Assembly (NCBI RefSeq): GCF_009674535.1
Contig: NZ_WKJK01000011.1
Location: 203,104 to 267,103, forward strand
DNA: 64,000 nt
Direction: 5' to 3'
DNA from: Duganella guangzhouensis
Lineage (GTDB): Bacteria > Pseudomonadota > Gammaproteobacteria > Burkholderiales > Burkholderiaceae_D
Shown piece by piece: positions 1-7,058 of the stretch. The translations under genes and the position numbers were made by a program. The stretch's first letter is position 1; every line of letters begins with the position of its first letter. The notes below the pieces were generated by a model. It was not told the DNA's origin. It saw nothing but the letters and a program-made list of their open reading frames with translations, and ran no database searches.

Positions 1-735
1 GATCGTTTGTCCGGTGACGAAGCTGGCGGCGTCGCTGCACAGGAACAGCACCACGTCGGCGATTTCCTCGGCGCGGCCATAGCGGGCCATGGGTACGCTT
101 TTCAACATGCCCTCCAGCGCCTCGCCCTGGCCGGCGGCGATCATCTTTTCCGCCATCGGCGTCCAGATCAATCCGGGGCAAACCGCGTTGACGCGAATGC
201 CGCGCGCCGCGTATTCCAGCGCCGCGCTCTTGGTCAATCCCAGCACGCCATGCTTGGCCGCGTGATACGTGCCGCGCTCCGCGCCACCCACCAGGCCGCC
301 CAGCGATGAGCAATTGACGATGGCGCCGCTGCCTTGTTTGCGCATCTGCTGTAACTCGAACTTCATCGAGCTCCACACGCCGCGCAGATTGACGGACATG
401 ACACGATCGTAATCGTCGCGCGAAGCGTCGGCTGTTTCCGCCAGCACGTTCTGCACGCCCGCATTGTTGTAGGCGAAATCCAGTTGGCCGAAAGTGGCGA
501 CGGTCTGCGCGACCATCGCCTCGACCTGGGCGTCATCCGCCACATCGCAACGGATGGCCAGGGTCTTGCCACCCAGCGCGGCGACCTCGTTGGTGGCGGC
601 GGCCAATGCTTCCTCGCTCCAGTCGGCCAGCACTACGGAAGCCCCAGCTTGAGCAAAGGCTTTGGCGGCGGCCAGCCCGAGGCCCGAGGCGGCGCCGGTC
701 ACCAGGGCTACTTTATTGTCGAATGAGAATTTCAT
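1..735 (-). CDS. SDR family oxidoreductase, truncated by window edge
   Basis: Short-chain dehydrogenase/reductase, cytosolic, NAD(P)-dependent; substrate unknown. Reading from the ATG at 735, the protein opens MKFSFDNKVALVTGAASGLG, which contains the TGxxxGxG cofactor loop. It continues through an NNAG motif, a catalytic Ser and YHAAK (Tyr-x-x-x-Lys), and reaches SFVTGQTI, where the window ends; that motif normally lies about 10-15 residues before an SDR C-terminus. About 245 codons are visible. An AAGGA ribosome site precedes the start. It is divergent from a LysR gene 103 bp away, the classic arrangement for a LysR target. Confidence 0.9.
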   Translation of the reverse strand, partial: MKFSFDNKVALVTGAASGLGLAAAKAFAQAGASVVLADWSEEALAAATNEVAALGGKTLAIRCDVADDAQVEAMVAQTVATFGQLDFAYNNAGVQNVLAETADASRDDYDRVMSVNLRGVWSSMKFELQQMRKQGSGAIVNCSSLGGLVGGAERGTYHAAKHGVLGLTKSAALEYAARGIRVNAVCPGLIWTPMAEKMIAAGQGEALEGMLKSVPMARYGRAEEIADVVLFLCSDAASFVTGQTI

Positions 736-793
736 GGGGATTCCTTGAGAAGAATAACGTGAAGAGGCCAATGTACCGGAGCCCCATTTATGT

Positions 794-808
794 GGATAGC
801 TGGTATCC
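794..808. promoter_or_regulatory. Inverted repeat, candidate LysR operator
   Basis: A perfect dyad, GGATA-gctgg-TATCC, lies in the 103-bp gap between the SDR and the LysR gene. LysR-type regulators bind short interrupted dyads in such divergent gaps. No binding evidence is available from sequence alone. Confidence 0.4.
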
Positions 809-838
809 TTCTCTAACCGATATGCAAGGGATTCATGA

Positions 839-1732
839 ATGGCTCGTATAGACCTCAATAATCTTTCCGCTTTTATCCTGGTGGCGCGTGAACGCAGCTT
901 CACGCGGGCGGCGGCTCAGCTTGGCGTGTCGCAGTCTGCACTGAGCCATACCATCAAGGGACTGGAGGCAAAGCTCGGCATACGCCTGCTGACGCGTACC
1001 ACGCGCGGCGTCTCGCCGACCGAGGCGGGGGAACGCCTGCTGGCCAATATCGGCCCCTACTACGAGGGGATCCATGCCGAGCTGGACGCGTTGACCGCGC
1101 TGCGCGACAAGCCGGCCGGCACAGTGCGCATCAGCGCGCACGATCACGCTGCCAGCACCATTCTCTGGCCCAAGCTGTCCAAACTGTTGCCGGAGTATCC
1201 CGAGCTGAAGATCGAGATCTCGATCAGCTATGGCATGATCGACATTGTTGCGGAGCGGTTTGACGCCGGCGTGCGCCACGGCGACCGGGTGGCCAAGGAC
1301 ATGATCGCGGTGCGCATCGGACCGGATATGCGGCTGGTGGTGGTCGGTGCGCCGGCCTATTTCAGCGCGCATGGCAAGCCAACGGTGCCGCAAGACTTGA
1401 CGACGCATAACTGCGCCAACCTGCGGCTGCCGACCTATGGCGGCCTGTATGCCTGGGAGTTTGAAAAAGATGGCCAGCAACTACAGGTGCAAGTGCAGGG
1501 CCAGATGATCTTCAACACCACCCCGCAAATGCTGACCGCCGCGCTGGATGGCTACGGCCTCGCCTACATCCCGGAAGACCTGGTGCAAGAACATATCGCT
1601 GCGGGGCGATTGGAGCAGGTGCTGGACGATTGGTGCCAGCCTTTCCCTGGCTATCATCTGTACTACCCCAGCCGGCGCCAGGCTTCACCGGCGTTTTCTT
1701 TGGTGCTAAATGCGCTTCGTGACCGGGCGTAA
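839..1732 (+). CDS. LysR-family transcriptional regulator
   Basis: A 297-aa LysR-type regulator. The N-terminal winged helix-turn-helix (about residues 5-65) contains SFTRAAAQLGVSQSALSHTI. The C-terminal part is a periplasmic-binding-like co-inducer domain with the SPAYF-type stretch (here APAYF) and LYYPSRRQ near the end, as in the group that controls divergent oxidoreductase genes. It presumably regulates the SDR across the 103-bp gap. It is clearly paralogous to the LysR gene at 1706-2623, and the two converge with a 27-bp overlap of their 3' ends. The effector is unknown. Confidence 0.95.
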   Translation: MARIDLNNLSAFILVARERSFTRAAAQLGVSQSALSHTIKGLEAKLGIRLLTRTTRGVSPTEAGERLLANIGPYYEGIHAELDALTALRDKPAGTVRISAHDHAASTILWPKLSKLLPEYPELKIEISISYGMIDIVAERFDAGVRHGDRVAKDMIAVRIGPDMRLVVVGAPAYFSAHGKPTVPQDLTTHNCANLRLPTYGGLYAWEFEKDGQQLQVQVQGQMIFNTTPQMLTAALDGYGLAYIPEDLVQEHIAAGRLEQVLDDWCQPFPGYHLYYPSRRQASPAFSLVLNALRDRA

Positions 1733-2623
1733 TGGAGCCTGATAGCGCAGCGCATCCACGATCAGGCTAAATGCGGTGGAAGGCTGGCGCCGGCTGGGGT
1801 AGTACAGATGATAGCCGGGGAAGTAGTGGCACCAGTCTTCCAGAACGGGAATCAGCAGTCCTTGCGCCACCTGTTGTTGCACGGCTTCTTCCAGCACGTA
1901 TGCCAGTCCCATGCCGTCCAACACGGCGGTGAGCACTTGTTGCACGCCATTGAAAACCAGTGTGCCGTCGACCTTGGCGTTGACTTCGCGCGTTCCTTTT
2001 TTGAATTCCCACGGCAGCAGACCGCCGAGTGTCGGCAGGCGAATGTTGATGCAGTTGTGCGCGGTTAAATCCTGCGGTTTGGTCGGCTTGGGATGACGCG
2101 CGAAGTACGCTGGCGATCCGACCACGGTCATGCGCAGGTCCGGGCCGATTCGCACGGCGATCATGTCTTTGGCGATGTACTCGCCCAGCCGGACGCCGGC
2201 ATCGAAACGTTGTTCAACGATATCGACCATGCGGTAATCGGTGCTGATTTCGAATTTAATATCGGGATACTCGCGCAGTAGGTTCATCAGCCGGGGCATC
2301 AATATCGAATTGGCGGCGTGTTCCGATGCGGTGATACGGATATTGCCGGCTGGCTTATCCCGCAATTCCTTCAGCGATGCCAGATCGGCCTCGATGCCTT
2401 CCAGGCGCGGGCCGACCGCAGCTAGCAGCCGTTCGCCGGCATCGGTAGGGGCGACACTTCGGGTGGTGCGGGTGAATAACCGTAATCCCAGCCGCTCTTC
2501 CAGTCCGCGCACGGTTTGGCTTAAGGCGGACTGGGATACCCCCAGCTGCGCCGCAGCCCGCGTGAAGCTGCCCTCGCGGGCAACCATCACGAAAGCGGTC
2601 AGATCATTGAGGTTTTCTCGCAT
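1706..2623 (-). CDS. LysR-family transcriptional regulator (paralogue)
   Basis: A 305-aa LysR regulator closely resembling its tail-to-tail neighbour. The same SFTRAAAQLGVSQSALSQ helix-turn-helix, the DAGVR stretch, SPAYF and HLYYPSRRQ are seen. The C-terminus is slightly longer (ending VTKRI), and this tail overlaps the 3' end of the neighbouring LysR gene. It is divergent from the aldo-keto reductase whose start lies 108 bp away, so that gene is the likely target. The pair appears to come from an ancestral duplication with inversion. Confidence 0.95.
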   Translation of the reverse strand: MRENLNDLTAFVMVAREGSFTRAAAQLGVSQSALSQTVRGLEERLGLRLFTRTTRSVAPTDAGERLLAAVGPRLEGIEADLASLKELRDKPAGNIRITASEHAANSILMPRLMNLLREYPDIKFEISTDYRMVDIVEQRFDAGVRLGEYIAKDMIAVRIGPDLRMTVVGSPAYFARHPKPTKPQDLTAHNCINIRLPTLGGLLPWEFKKGTREVNAKVDGTLVFNGVQQVLTAVLDGMGLAYVLEEAVQQQVAQGLLIPVLEDWCHYFPGYHLYYPSRRQPSTAFSLIVDALRYQAPLRPVTKRI

Positions 2624-2627
2624 GATT

Positions 2628-2644
2628 CATTAGAGCTGCTAATG
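2628..2644. promoter_or_regulatory. Inverted repeat, candidate LysR operator
   Basis: A perfect 6-5-6 dyad, CATTAG-agctg-CTAATG, sits just upstream of the second LysR start and in front of the aldo-keto reductase. Its position matches the dyad found at the other LysR gene, and the spacers share GCTG. The role is inferred from position. Confidence 0.45.
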
Positions 2645-2731
2645 GAGGCATGCGGATTATACCGGCTAATCAAAAACCGCCATGCGTACTACAGTAGACC
2701 CTGTCGAATTAATGAATGTAAGGAAGCGGTC

Positions 2732-3583
2732 ATGGAATACGTCACATTGAATAATGGTCTGCAGATGCCGGTGCTTGGGTATGGCGTGTTTCAGATCGCC
2801 GATCCCGCCGAATGCGAGCGCAGTGTCATCGATGCCATCGAGTCCGGCTATACCCTGCTGGATACGGCCACCTCGTATATGAACGAAAAGGCGGTGGGCC
2901 AGGCGGTGAAGCATAGTGGCGTTGACCGCAGCTCACTGTTCATTACCAGCAAGCTGTGGGTGCAGGATACCGGCTATGAAAAGACCGCCGAAGCCATCGA
3001 CCAATCGCTGCGGCGGCTGCAGCTCGATTACCTCGACTTGTATCTGATACACCAGCCGTTTGGCGATGTGCACGGCTCCTGGCGGGCCATGCAGGACGCC
3101 TACCGTAGCGGCAAGTTGCGCGCGATCGGCGTCAGCAATTTCCACACGGACCGCCTGATGGATTTGATCGCTTTTAACGAAGTGCCGCCGGCGATTAACC
3201 AGATCGAAGTTCATCCTTTCCACCAGCAGGAAGACAGCGTGGCCTTCATGCGGGAACACGGCGTGCAGGCCGAGGCATGGGCACCGTTTGCGGAGGGCAG
3301 GAACAATCTGTTCCAGAACGAAGTGCTGGCGGGGATTGCGGCGCGTTACAACAAGTCCATCGGCCAGGTGGTGCTGCGCTGGCTGGTGCAGCGCAAGGTG
3401 GTGGCGCTGGCCAAGACCGTCCGGCGCGAGCGCATGGTGGAGAACCTCAATGTGCTGGACTTTAGCCTAGACGCTGCGGACATGGCGGCCATCTCCACGC
3501 TGGAAACCGGCGTCAGCAGCTTCTTCTCTCACCGTGATCCGGCCATCGTTAAATGGATGAGTGAGCGCAGGCTGGATATTTAA
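2732..3583 (+). CDS. Aldo/keto reductase
   Basis: A 283-aa NADPH-dependent aldo/keto reductase of the 2,5-diketo-gluconate reductase/YvgN type, cytosolic. The catalytic tetrad is visible as Asp44 and Tyr49 (LLDTATSYMNE), Lys74 (ITSKLW) and His107 (YLIHQPF). The C-terminal part has the AKTVRRERMVEN cofactor-binding stretch. The start is set at the ATG preceded by AAGGAAG (2720-2726); an in-frame upstream ATG at 2642 overlaps the LysR operator region and lacks family similarity. It is probably controlled by the divergent LysR gene. The physiological substrate cannot be read from sequence. Confidence 0.93.
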   Translation: MEYVTLNNGLQMPVLGYGVFQIADPAECERSVIDAIESGYTLLDTATSYMNEKAVGQAVKHSGVDRSSLFITSKLWVQDTGYEKTAEAIDQSLRRLQLDYLDLYLIHQPFGDVHGSWRAMQDAYRSGKLRAIGVSNFHTDRLMDLIAFNEVPPAINQIEVHPFHQQEDSVAFMREHGVQAEAWAPFAEGRNNLFQNEVLAGIAARYNKSIGQVVLRWLVQRKVVALAKTVRRERMVENLNVLDFSLDAADMAAISTLETGVSSFFSHRDPAIVKWMSERRLDI

Positions 3584-3591
3584 GCAGGCGT

Positions 3592-3876
3592 CTAGTGCAC
3601 CAGCTTGAGTAACAGGGCGGTGATGATGGATACCTGCAGCAGGCCGACGCCTACCACCCAGCGAATCAAGTCGGCGCGGGAGTCAGCGATCTTGACCTCC
3701 AGCTCCGCTTTGAACAGATCAATCTTATGATCCGTTTTCTCCAACCTGTGATCGAAAGTGGCCATCTCCCGCATGATATCCCCGGCCATCTCGGCCTGAA
3801 TAGCGGCGAGGGCAGGCGGCATGCCGGCCTCGGTCAGACGCGTAGCGTATTTGTGGCTATCGAAAGAGATGGTCAT
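3592..3876 (-). CDS. Small coiled-coil membrane protein, DUF1640-like, copy 2
   Basis: A 94-aa protein with three parts: an N-terminal FDSHKYATRLTEAGMP segment, a central charged coiled coil (about residues 30-65), and one C-terminal membrane helix (WVVGVGLLQVSIITALLL). This matches the short bacterial relatives of the CCDC90/DUF1640 family, whose function is unknown. It lies directly downstream of a near-identical paralogue (3910-4173) on the same strand with a 33-bp gap, and differs mainly by seven extra residues (TFDHRLEK region) in the coiled coil. The two are probably co-transcribed. Confidence 0.8.
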   Translation of the reverse strand: MTISFDSHKYATRLTEAGMPPALAAIQAEMAGDIMREMATFDHRLEKTDHKIDLFKAELEVKIADSRADLIRWVVGVGLLQVSIITALLLKLVH

Positions 3877-3909
3877 GATGATGAGCCTCGTGTTGGTGTC
3901 GGCGATCCG

Positions 3910-4173
3910 CTAGTGCACTAGCTTTAGTAGCAATGCCGTAATGACGGACACCTGCAGTATGCCGACGCCGACAACCCAGCGGATGAGGTCGGCGCGACTG
4001 TCAGCGATCTTCATCTCAAGCTCCGCTTTGAACAGATCAATCTTGTGATCCATGGTGCCCATCTCTCTCATGATGTCGCCAGCCATTTCTGCTTGAATCG
4101 AGGCGAGAGCTGGTTGCATGCCGGCTTCGGTGAGACGCGTGGCGTATTTGTGGCTGTCGAAGGAGAGTGTCAT
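3910..4173 (-). CDS. Small coiled-coil membrane protein, DUF1640-like, copy 1
   Basis: An 87-aa protein with the same layout as its downstream copy: conserved FDSHKYATRLTEAG start, coiled coil with DHKIDLFKAELE, and a single C-terminal membrane helix ending LLLKLVH. The two proteins agree at the great majority of aligned positions, so this is a recent tandem duplication. An anchored coiled-coil scaffold or oligomer is a reasonable reading, but the biochemical role is unknown. A third protein of similar design but different sequence lies at 12128-12490. Confidence 0.8.
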   Translation of the reverse strand: MTLSFDSHKYATRLTEAGMQPALASIQAEMAGDIMREMGTMDHKIDLFKAELEMKIADSRADLIRWVVGVGILQVSVITALLLKLVH

Positions 4174-4293
4174 GATGAGCCTCGTGTGAGCAAGCGTTCA
4201 CCATACAAGTTTAGACCGAGATCCGTTTGACTTGGCCATCGTTTGTCGAGCTTCGGATGCGTTCTACGTGATCGAGTAATTGGGAGATAAAGC

Positions 4294-4713
4294 ATGCTGA
4301 ATAAATACCTGGTGCTTTTGATGTTGCACTCATCAGCCATCCCTCCGGCCATGTCTTTCGAGTGCCCCGATGCCATCCCTCAGTCCGCTATTCGGATAAC
4401 AGCTGCATCGACAGATTGGGTGCCGTATGTCGCGTCTCCGCTTTATCTGCATGCGGCCGCACCGATGGATGGACCGCCCGAGATGAAGGGGGAGCTGGCG
4501 GAATTTAAAGAGACTCGTGGTAAAAATGAGTGGTCGTATAGCTATGCGCTGGACGGTGCTTTCCCGAATGGCAAGTGGCTGCAATGCACGTATGGCGAGC
4601 ACAATCAGGTAACGCTGTCCCGCCGATTACCCGACGAGATTCAGGCGTGCAAATTCGTTTATCGGAAAGGCTCAAAGGCAGGGCAGCATCAGATAACGAT
4701 TCAGTGCAAATAG
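4294..4713 (+). CDS. Secreted hypothetical protein, STY0301-like
   Basis: A 139-aa protein with a hydrophobic N-terminal signal-like segment (about residues 1-21) followed by a mature part starting FECPDAIP. The ECP start, a central WSYSYALDG, and a late cysteine pair around LQCTYG and ACKF resemble the conserved hypothetical STY0301 family seen across Proteobacteria. No function is known. It is likely exported to the periplasm. The start codon ATG at 4294 is preceded by GGGAGATAAAGC, a good ribosome site. It stands alone, and a weak opposite-strand ORF overlaps its 3' end. Confidence 0.65.
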   Translation: MLNKYLVLLMLHSSAIPPAMSFECPDAIPQSAIRITAASTDWVPYVASPLYLHAAAPMDGPPEMKGELAEFKETRGKNEWSYSYALDGAFPNGKWLQCTYGEHNQVTLSRRLPDEIQACKFVYRKGSKAGQHQITIQCK

Positions 4714-4890
4714 TCGGTAAATCGTGACGTGAATGTCGACATCGTTGGCGCGAATGGCCAGATACGCCCGTTCGTTGACATCGTCAATTTCCTGTTCTAA
4801 AGCGCGTTGCGGGGAAGCAAAAGCACTGAACGGACCAGCGATGCACAATGCAGCACACGGCAGAGTGCTTTTCCTGACGATGTACAACAT
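4672..4890 (-). CDS. Possible small secreted protein, uncertain
   Basis: A 72-aa ORF whose N-terminus (LYIVRKSTLPCAALCIAGPF, then SAFAS) looks like a signal peptide with an ASP cleavage region, followed by a short polar part. It begins 9 bp after the ORF at 4900-5130 on the same strand and overlaps the 3' end of the STY0301-like gene on the other strand by 42 bp. I recognise no family and the ribosome site is weak, so it may be non-coding or a remnant. Confidence 0.3.
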   Translation of the reverse strand: MLYIVRKSTLPCAALCIAGPFSAFASPQRALEQEIDDVNERAYLAIRANDVDIHVTIYRLFALNRYLMLPCL

Positions 4891-4899
4891 AATCTTTGC

Positions 4900-5130
4900 C
4901 TATCGTCTCGCTCGGCCACGTTTTCCGATAAGCGCGCTGTGTTCGAGCGAAGGGAAGGATGACAGCGCATATTCCATGCTCGCGACGAATTCGTCGCATG
5001 TCGCATTCAGATACGCTTCGACGCGCATTAAATCGCGTTCCGCTGATCCTTGAACGTCCACCGTACGCGCTCTGGCATCCGTTAGCTTAGCCGCATACAG
5101 CGCTTTCTTTTTGGCTTGTCTGATGCTCAT
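4900..5130 (-). CDS. Small hypothetical protein
   Basis: A 76-aa basic protein opening MSIRQAKKKALYAAKLTDAR and ending in an Arg-rich tail (GKRGRARR). It has a strong AGGAGG ribosome site six bases upstream of its ATG. Its start overlaps (ATGA) the stop of an upstream reading frame that seems to be the 3' remnant of another gene, so the two were once translationally coupled. No family recognised. The region is surrounded by gene debris, so expression is uncertain. Confidence 0.45.
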   Translation of the reverse strand: MSIRQAKKKALYAAKLTDARARTVDVQGSAERDLMRVEAYLNATCDEFVASMEYALSSFPSLEHSALIGKRGRARR

Positions 5131-5271
5131 GACTTTCCTCCTGTGACCTCAGGCTCGACATGGACCGGAGTCAGTGCTTTGAGCAAGCGTATCACCTTCT
5201 TCCCCTTGACTGTCGCATTGATGTAGCCGAGTTTTTTGTAGAAATCGGAAGGTGGGGTAAAGGCGAATCCA
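5127..5271 (-). pseudogene. 3' remnant of an unidentified gene
   Basis: Reading leftward from a stop codon near 5270, an open frame encodes GFAFTPPSDFYKKLGYINAT and further residues ending EVTGGKS, with its TGA overlapping the next ATG (ATGA). There is no start codon or ribosome site at its 5' side. The DFYKKLGY stretch recalls the C-terminal part of GNAT acetyltransferases, but the match is short. I read it as the decayed end of a gene that was translationally coupled to the 76-aa ORF. Confidence 0.35.
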
Positions 5272-5602
5272 GGCTACTCGTTTGCATCTCAGCAGGTATG
5301 CGAGGGTCTTCATATACTGAATAGCAATCAGGGTAACTGATCCCGTCAGCGGGTTATTGAGGGGCAGGCCTATTTGGGTAAATCGACTGATCGGTGCAGC
5401 CTGCCAGCTTCAACCAAGAGATTTGGTCTGCAAGTCCAGTCATCTGTTCGATGGCGAAGGTGCGTGCATAGCCATAAATCGCCATGATGATCTTTTCGAT
5501 CAATAGGGTTTAGGGGTTGCGAAATTATCAATGGGCTTTAAGGTGAATGAGCGCTTTGATAGCTTTCGGAGGAGGAGACAGGCAGGATAACTTGACCGTG
5601 CC
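5272..5602. other. Gene-poor island edge, no supported gene
   Basis: About 330 bp with mixed composition and frequent stops. The only open stretch is a 43-codon minus-strand ORF (5485 down to 5354, MAIYGYARTF...) without a ribosome site. Nothing in it matches a transposase or tRNA fragment that I recognise. It lies at the transition from GC-rich chromosome to AT-rich island, so it may hold the left boundary of the island. Confidence 0.4.
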
Positions 5603-5731
5603 TTACTGATATTCGGGCGTCCATTGTTCCGAATTCAAGAAATCGCGTACCAATTGGCACAAAGCTTCTGAAATTTCGGCTATTACACTAAGCAACAATG
5701 ATTCCGCTACCTTTATGAATAACTCTTTCAT
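5603..5731 (-). CDS. Tiny ORF, 42 aa, island
   Basis: A 42-codon ORF opening MKELFIKVAESLLLSVIAEI, with an amphipathic or hydrophobic first half and an acidic C-terminus. It has a near-perfect AAGGAG ribosome site with a suitable spacer in front of its ATG. It follows another tiny ORF (5741-5863) on the same strand with only 9 bp between them, so the pair looks like a mini-operon. No family recognised. The paired ribosome sites are the main argument that it is translated. Confidence 0.45.
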   Translation of the reverse strand: MKELFIKVAESLLLSVIAEISEALCQLVRDFLNSEQWTPEYQ

Positions 5732-5740
5732 ACCTTCTCC

Positions 5741-5863
5741 TTAATTAGATTTTCTTTTGACATGGTCAATATACTTGAAAACCAAGTAAGTGTATAATGC
5801 TCCACTTAGAAAGCTTGTGGCGATAATGTAGAAGGTTTCGCCAATGTTGTCTTTTATTCTCAT
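5741..5863 (-). CDS. Tiny single-pass membrane ORF, 40 aa, island
   Basis: A 40-codon ORF, MRIKDNIGETFYIIATSFLS onward, with one predicted membrane helix (about residues 11-30) and a basic tail (HVKRKSN). AAGGAG lies 4 bp upstream of the ATG. Its start is 35 bp from the opposite-strand patatin start, so the two transcription units diverge from a very short gap. The size, hydrophobicity and basic tail resemble small membrane toxins or holin-like peptides, but no family is recognised and that is only a guess. Confidence 0.5.
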   Translation of the reverse strand: MRIKDNIGETFYIIATSFLSGALYTYLVFKYIDHVKRKSN

Positions 5864-5898
5864 GTAACTCCTTTATGCGTAATGTTTTGAAAGGATTT

Positions 5899-7023
5899 AT
5901 GAAAGACTTGGATAATGGAATTTCCATCGCTTTATCTGGTGGAGGAGTTCGGGCAATGGCATTTCATACGGGAGTTTTGCGCTATTTGGCCGAAAAGAGA
6001 TGCTTGGAAAATATTTCCGAGATTTCTTCCGTATCTGGCGGGAGTTTACTAATTGGACTAATTTTTTCTAAGTCCAAGATGTCATGGCCAACTTCTGTGG
6101 AATATCTTGATAATACTCGTAATCTTATTAAAGGTGAGCTTACAAGAAAAAACATACAGGGAACCGCAATACTTTATGCCATTTATCCGTGGAATTGGAA
6201 ATTTATACTTTCTCGCGCCAATATTGTTGCTAAAGTAATTCGCAATAAATGGGGAGTACACGGTACGCTAGGCAGTATTCCGAAAATTCCTTCTTGGTCG
6301 ATTAATTGCACGACAGCTGAAACGGGACGACGTTTTAGATTTAGAGACGGTGGATTTGGTGATTATGAAACCGGGTATGCTAACGCAAACGATTTTTCGC
6401 TTGCTGCCGCTATGTCCGTCTCTGCTGCCTTCCCTGTTGGGATTGGTCCGTATTCCTTAAATGTTTCCAAGTTTAAGTGGTTGAAACGGAATTACTGGAA
6501 TAGCAAAGAGGAGTCGGCAGTTCAATTGCCCTATAAAAGGCTTCATCTTTACGATGGTGGGGTTTACGATAACCTTGGCTTGGAATCTTTCTTTGATATT
6601 GGAACAGGCATGGCAAAGAAAGGAAAGAATATTATCGTTTCAGATGCAGGCTCTCCTTTTTCTCGAAGATTCGATCTTAGTCCCCTCAATCCTTTACGAA
6701 TTAGTCATTTAATGTCCGTAATGATGGATCAAAATCGTTCTTTGCGAGTCAGAAATTTTGTGGAAGCAGTTAAGAGATCCAATGTGGGCGCTTATATTGG
6801 AATATCTAGATCGAAGAATATCGACGAAGCTATTGCCCAGATGAAGGGCGGCCAAACGGAAAATTCTTCGTGGTTAGAGAAATCGGAGGTTGATTATGTT
6901 TGTACCTTTTCGACGTCTCTAGGGAAGTTATCGGAGGCTGATTTCGATAAAATTGAAAGGCATGGTTATGAAACTGCGAAAATAACCAATATCGCTTTTC
7001 CGTATTTGAAGAAAGAAAATTAA
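5899..7023 (+). CDS. Patatin-like phospholipase, AT-rich island gene
   Basis: A 374-aa patatin-fold lipid acyl hydrolase. The oxyanion-hole motif GGGVRAM is at residues 14-20, the nucleophile is Ser46 in SSVSGGS (a variant of GxSxG), and the dyad Asp219 is in YDGGVYDN. Such enzymes cleave membrane phospholipids; several serve as effectors of bacterial antiphage systems. The start ATG at 5899 has AAGGA just upstream and gives the usual short N-terminus before the glycine loop; an ATG at 5875 is possible. Base and codon use is far more AT-rich than the chromosome, indicating transfer. It converges with the MBL gene, sharing a palindromic terminator. Confidence 0.9.
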   Translation: MKDLDNGISIALSGGGVRAMAFHTGVLRYLAEKRCLENISEISSVSGGSLLIGLIFSKSKMSWPTSVEYLDNTRNLIKGELTRKNIQGTAILYAIYPWNWKFILSRANIVAKVIRNKWGVHGTLGSIPKIPSWSINCTTAETGRRFRFRDGGFGDYETGYANANDFSLAAAMSVSAAFPVGIGPYSLNVSKFKWLKRNYWNSKEESAVQLPYKRLHLYDGGVYDNLGLESFFDIGTGMAKKGKNIIVSDAGSPFSRRFDLSPLNPLRISHLMSVMMDQNRSLRVRNFVEAVKRSNVGAYIGISRSKNIDEAIAQMKGGQTENSSWLEKSEVDYVCTFSTSLGKLSEADFDKIERHGYETAKITNIAFPYLKKEN

Positions 7024-7053
7024 AAATACCTCTTACTAGTAAGAGGTATTTTT
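7022..7053. terminator. Bidirectional terminator, 32-bp perfect palindrome
   Basis: A perfect 16-bp inverted repeat with its axis at CTAG, flanked by A-tract and T-tract on either strand. It lies between the convergent patatin and MBL genes and overlaps the patatin stop codon, so it can end both transcripts. Confidence 0.85.
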
Positions 7054-7058
7054 CATTG

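Noticed and set aside
5354..5485. 43-codon minus-strand ORF in the island edge
   Set aside because: No ribosome site and no family similarity; frame is short enough to be random.
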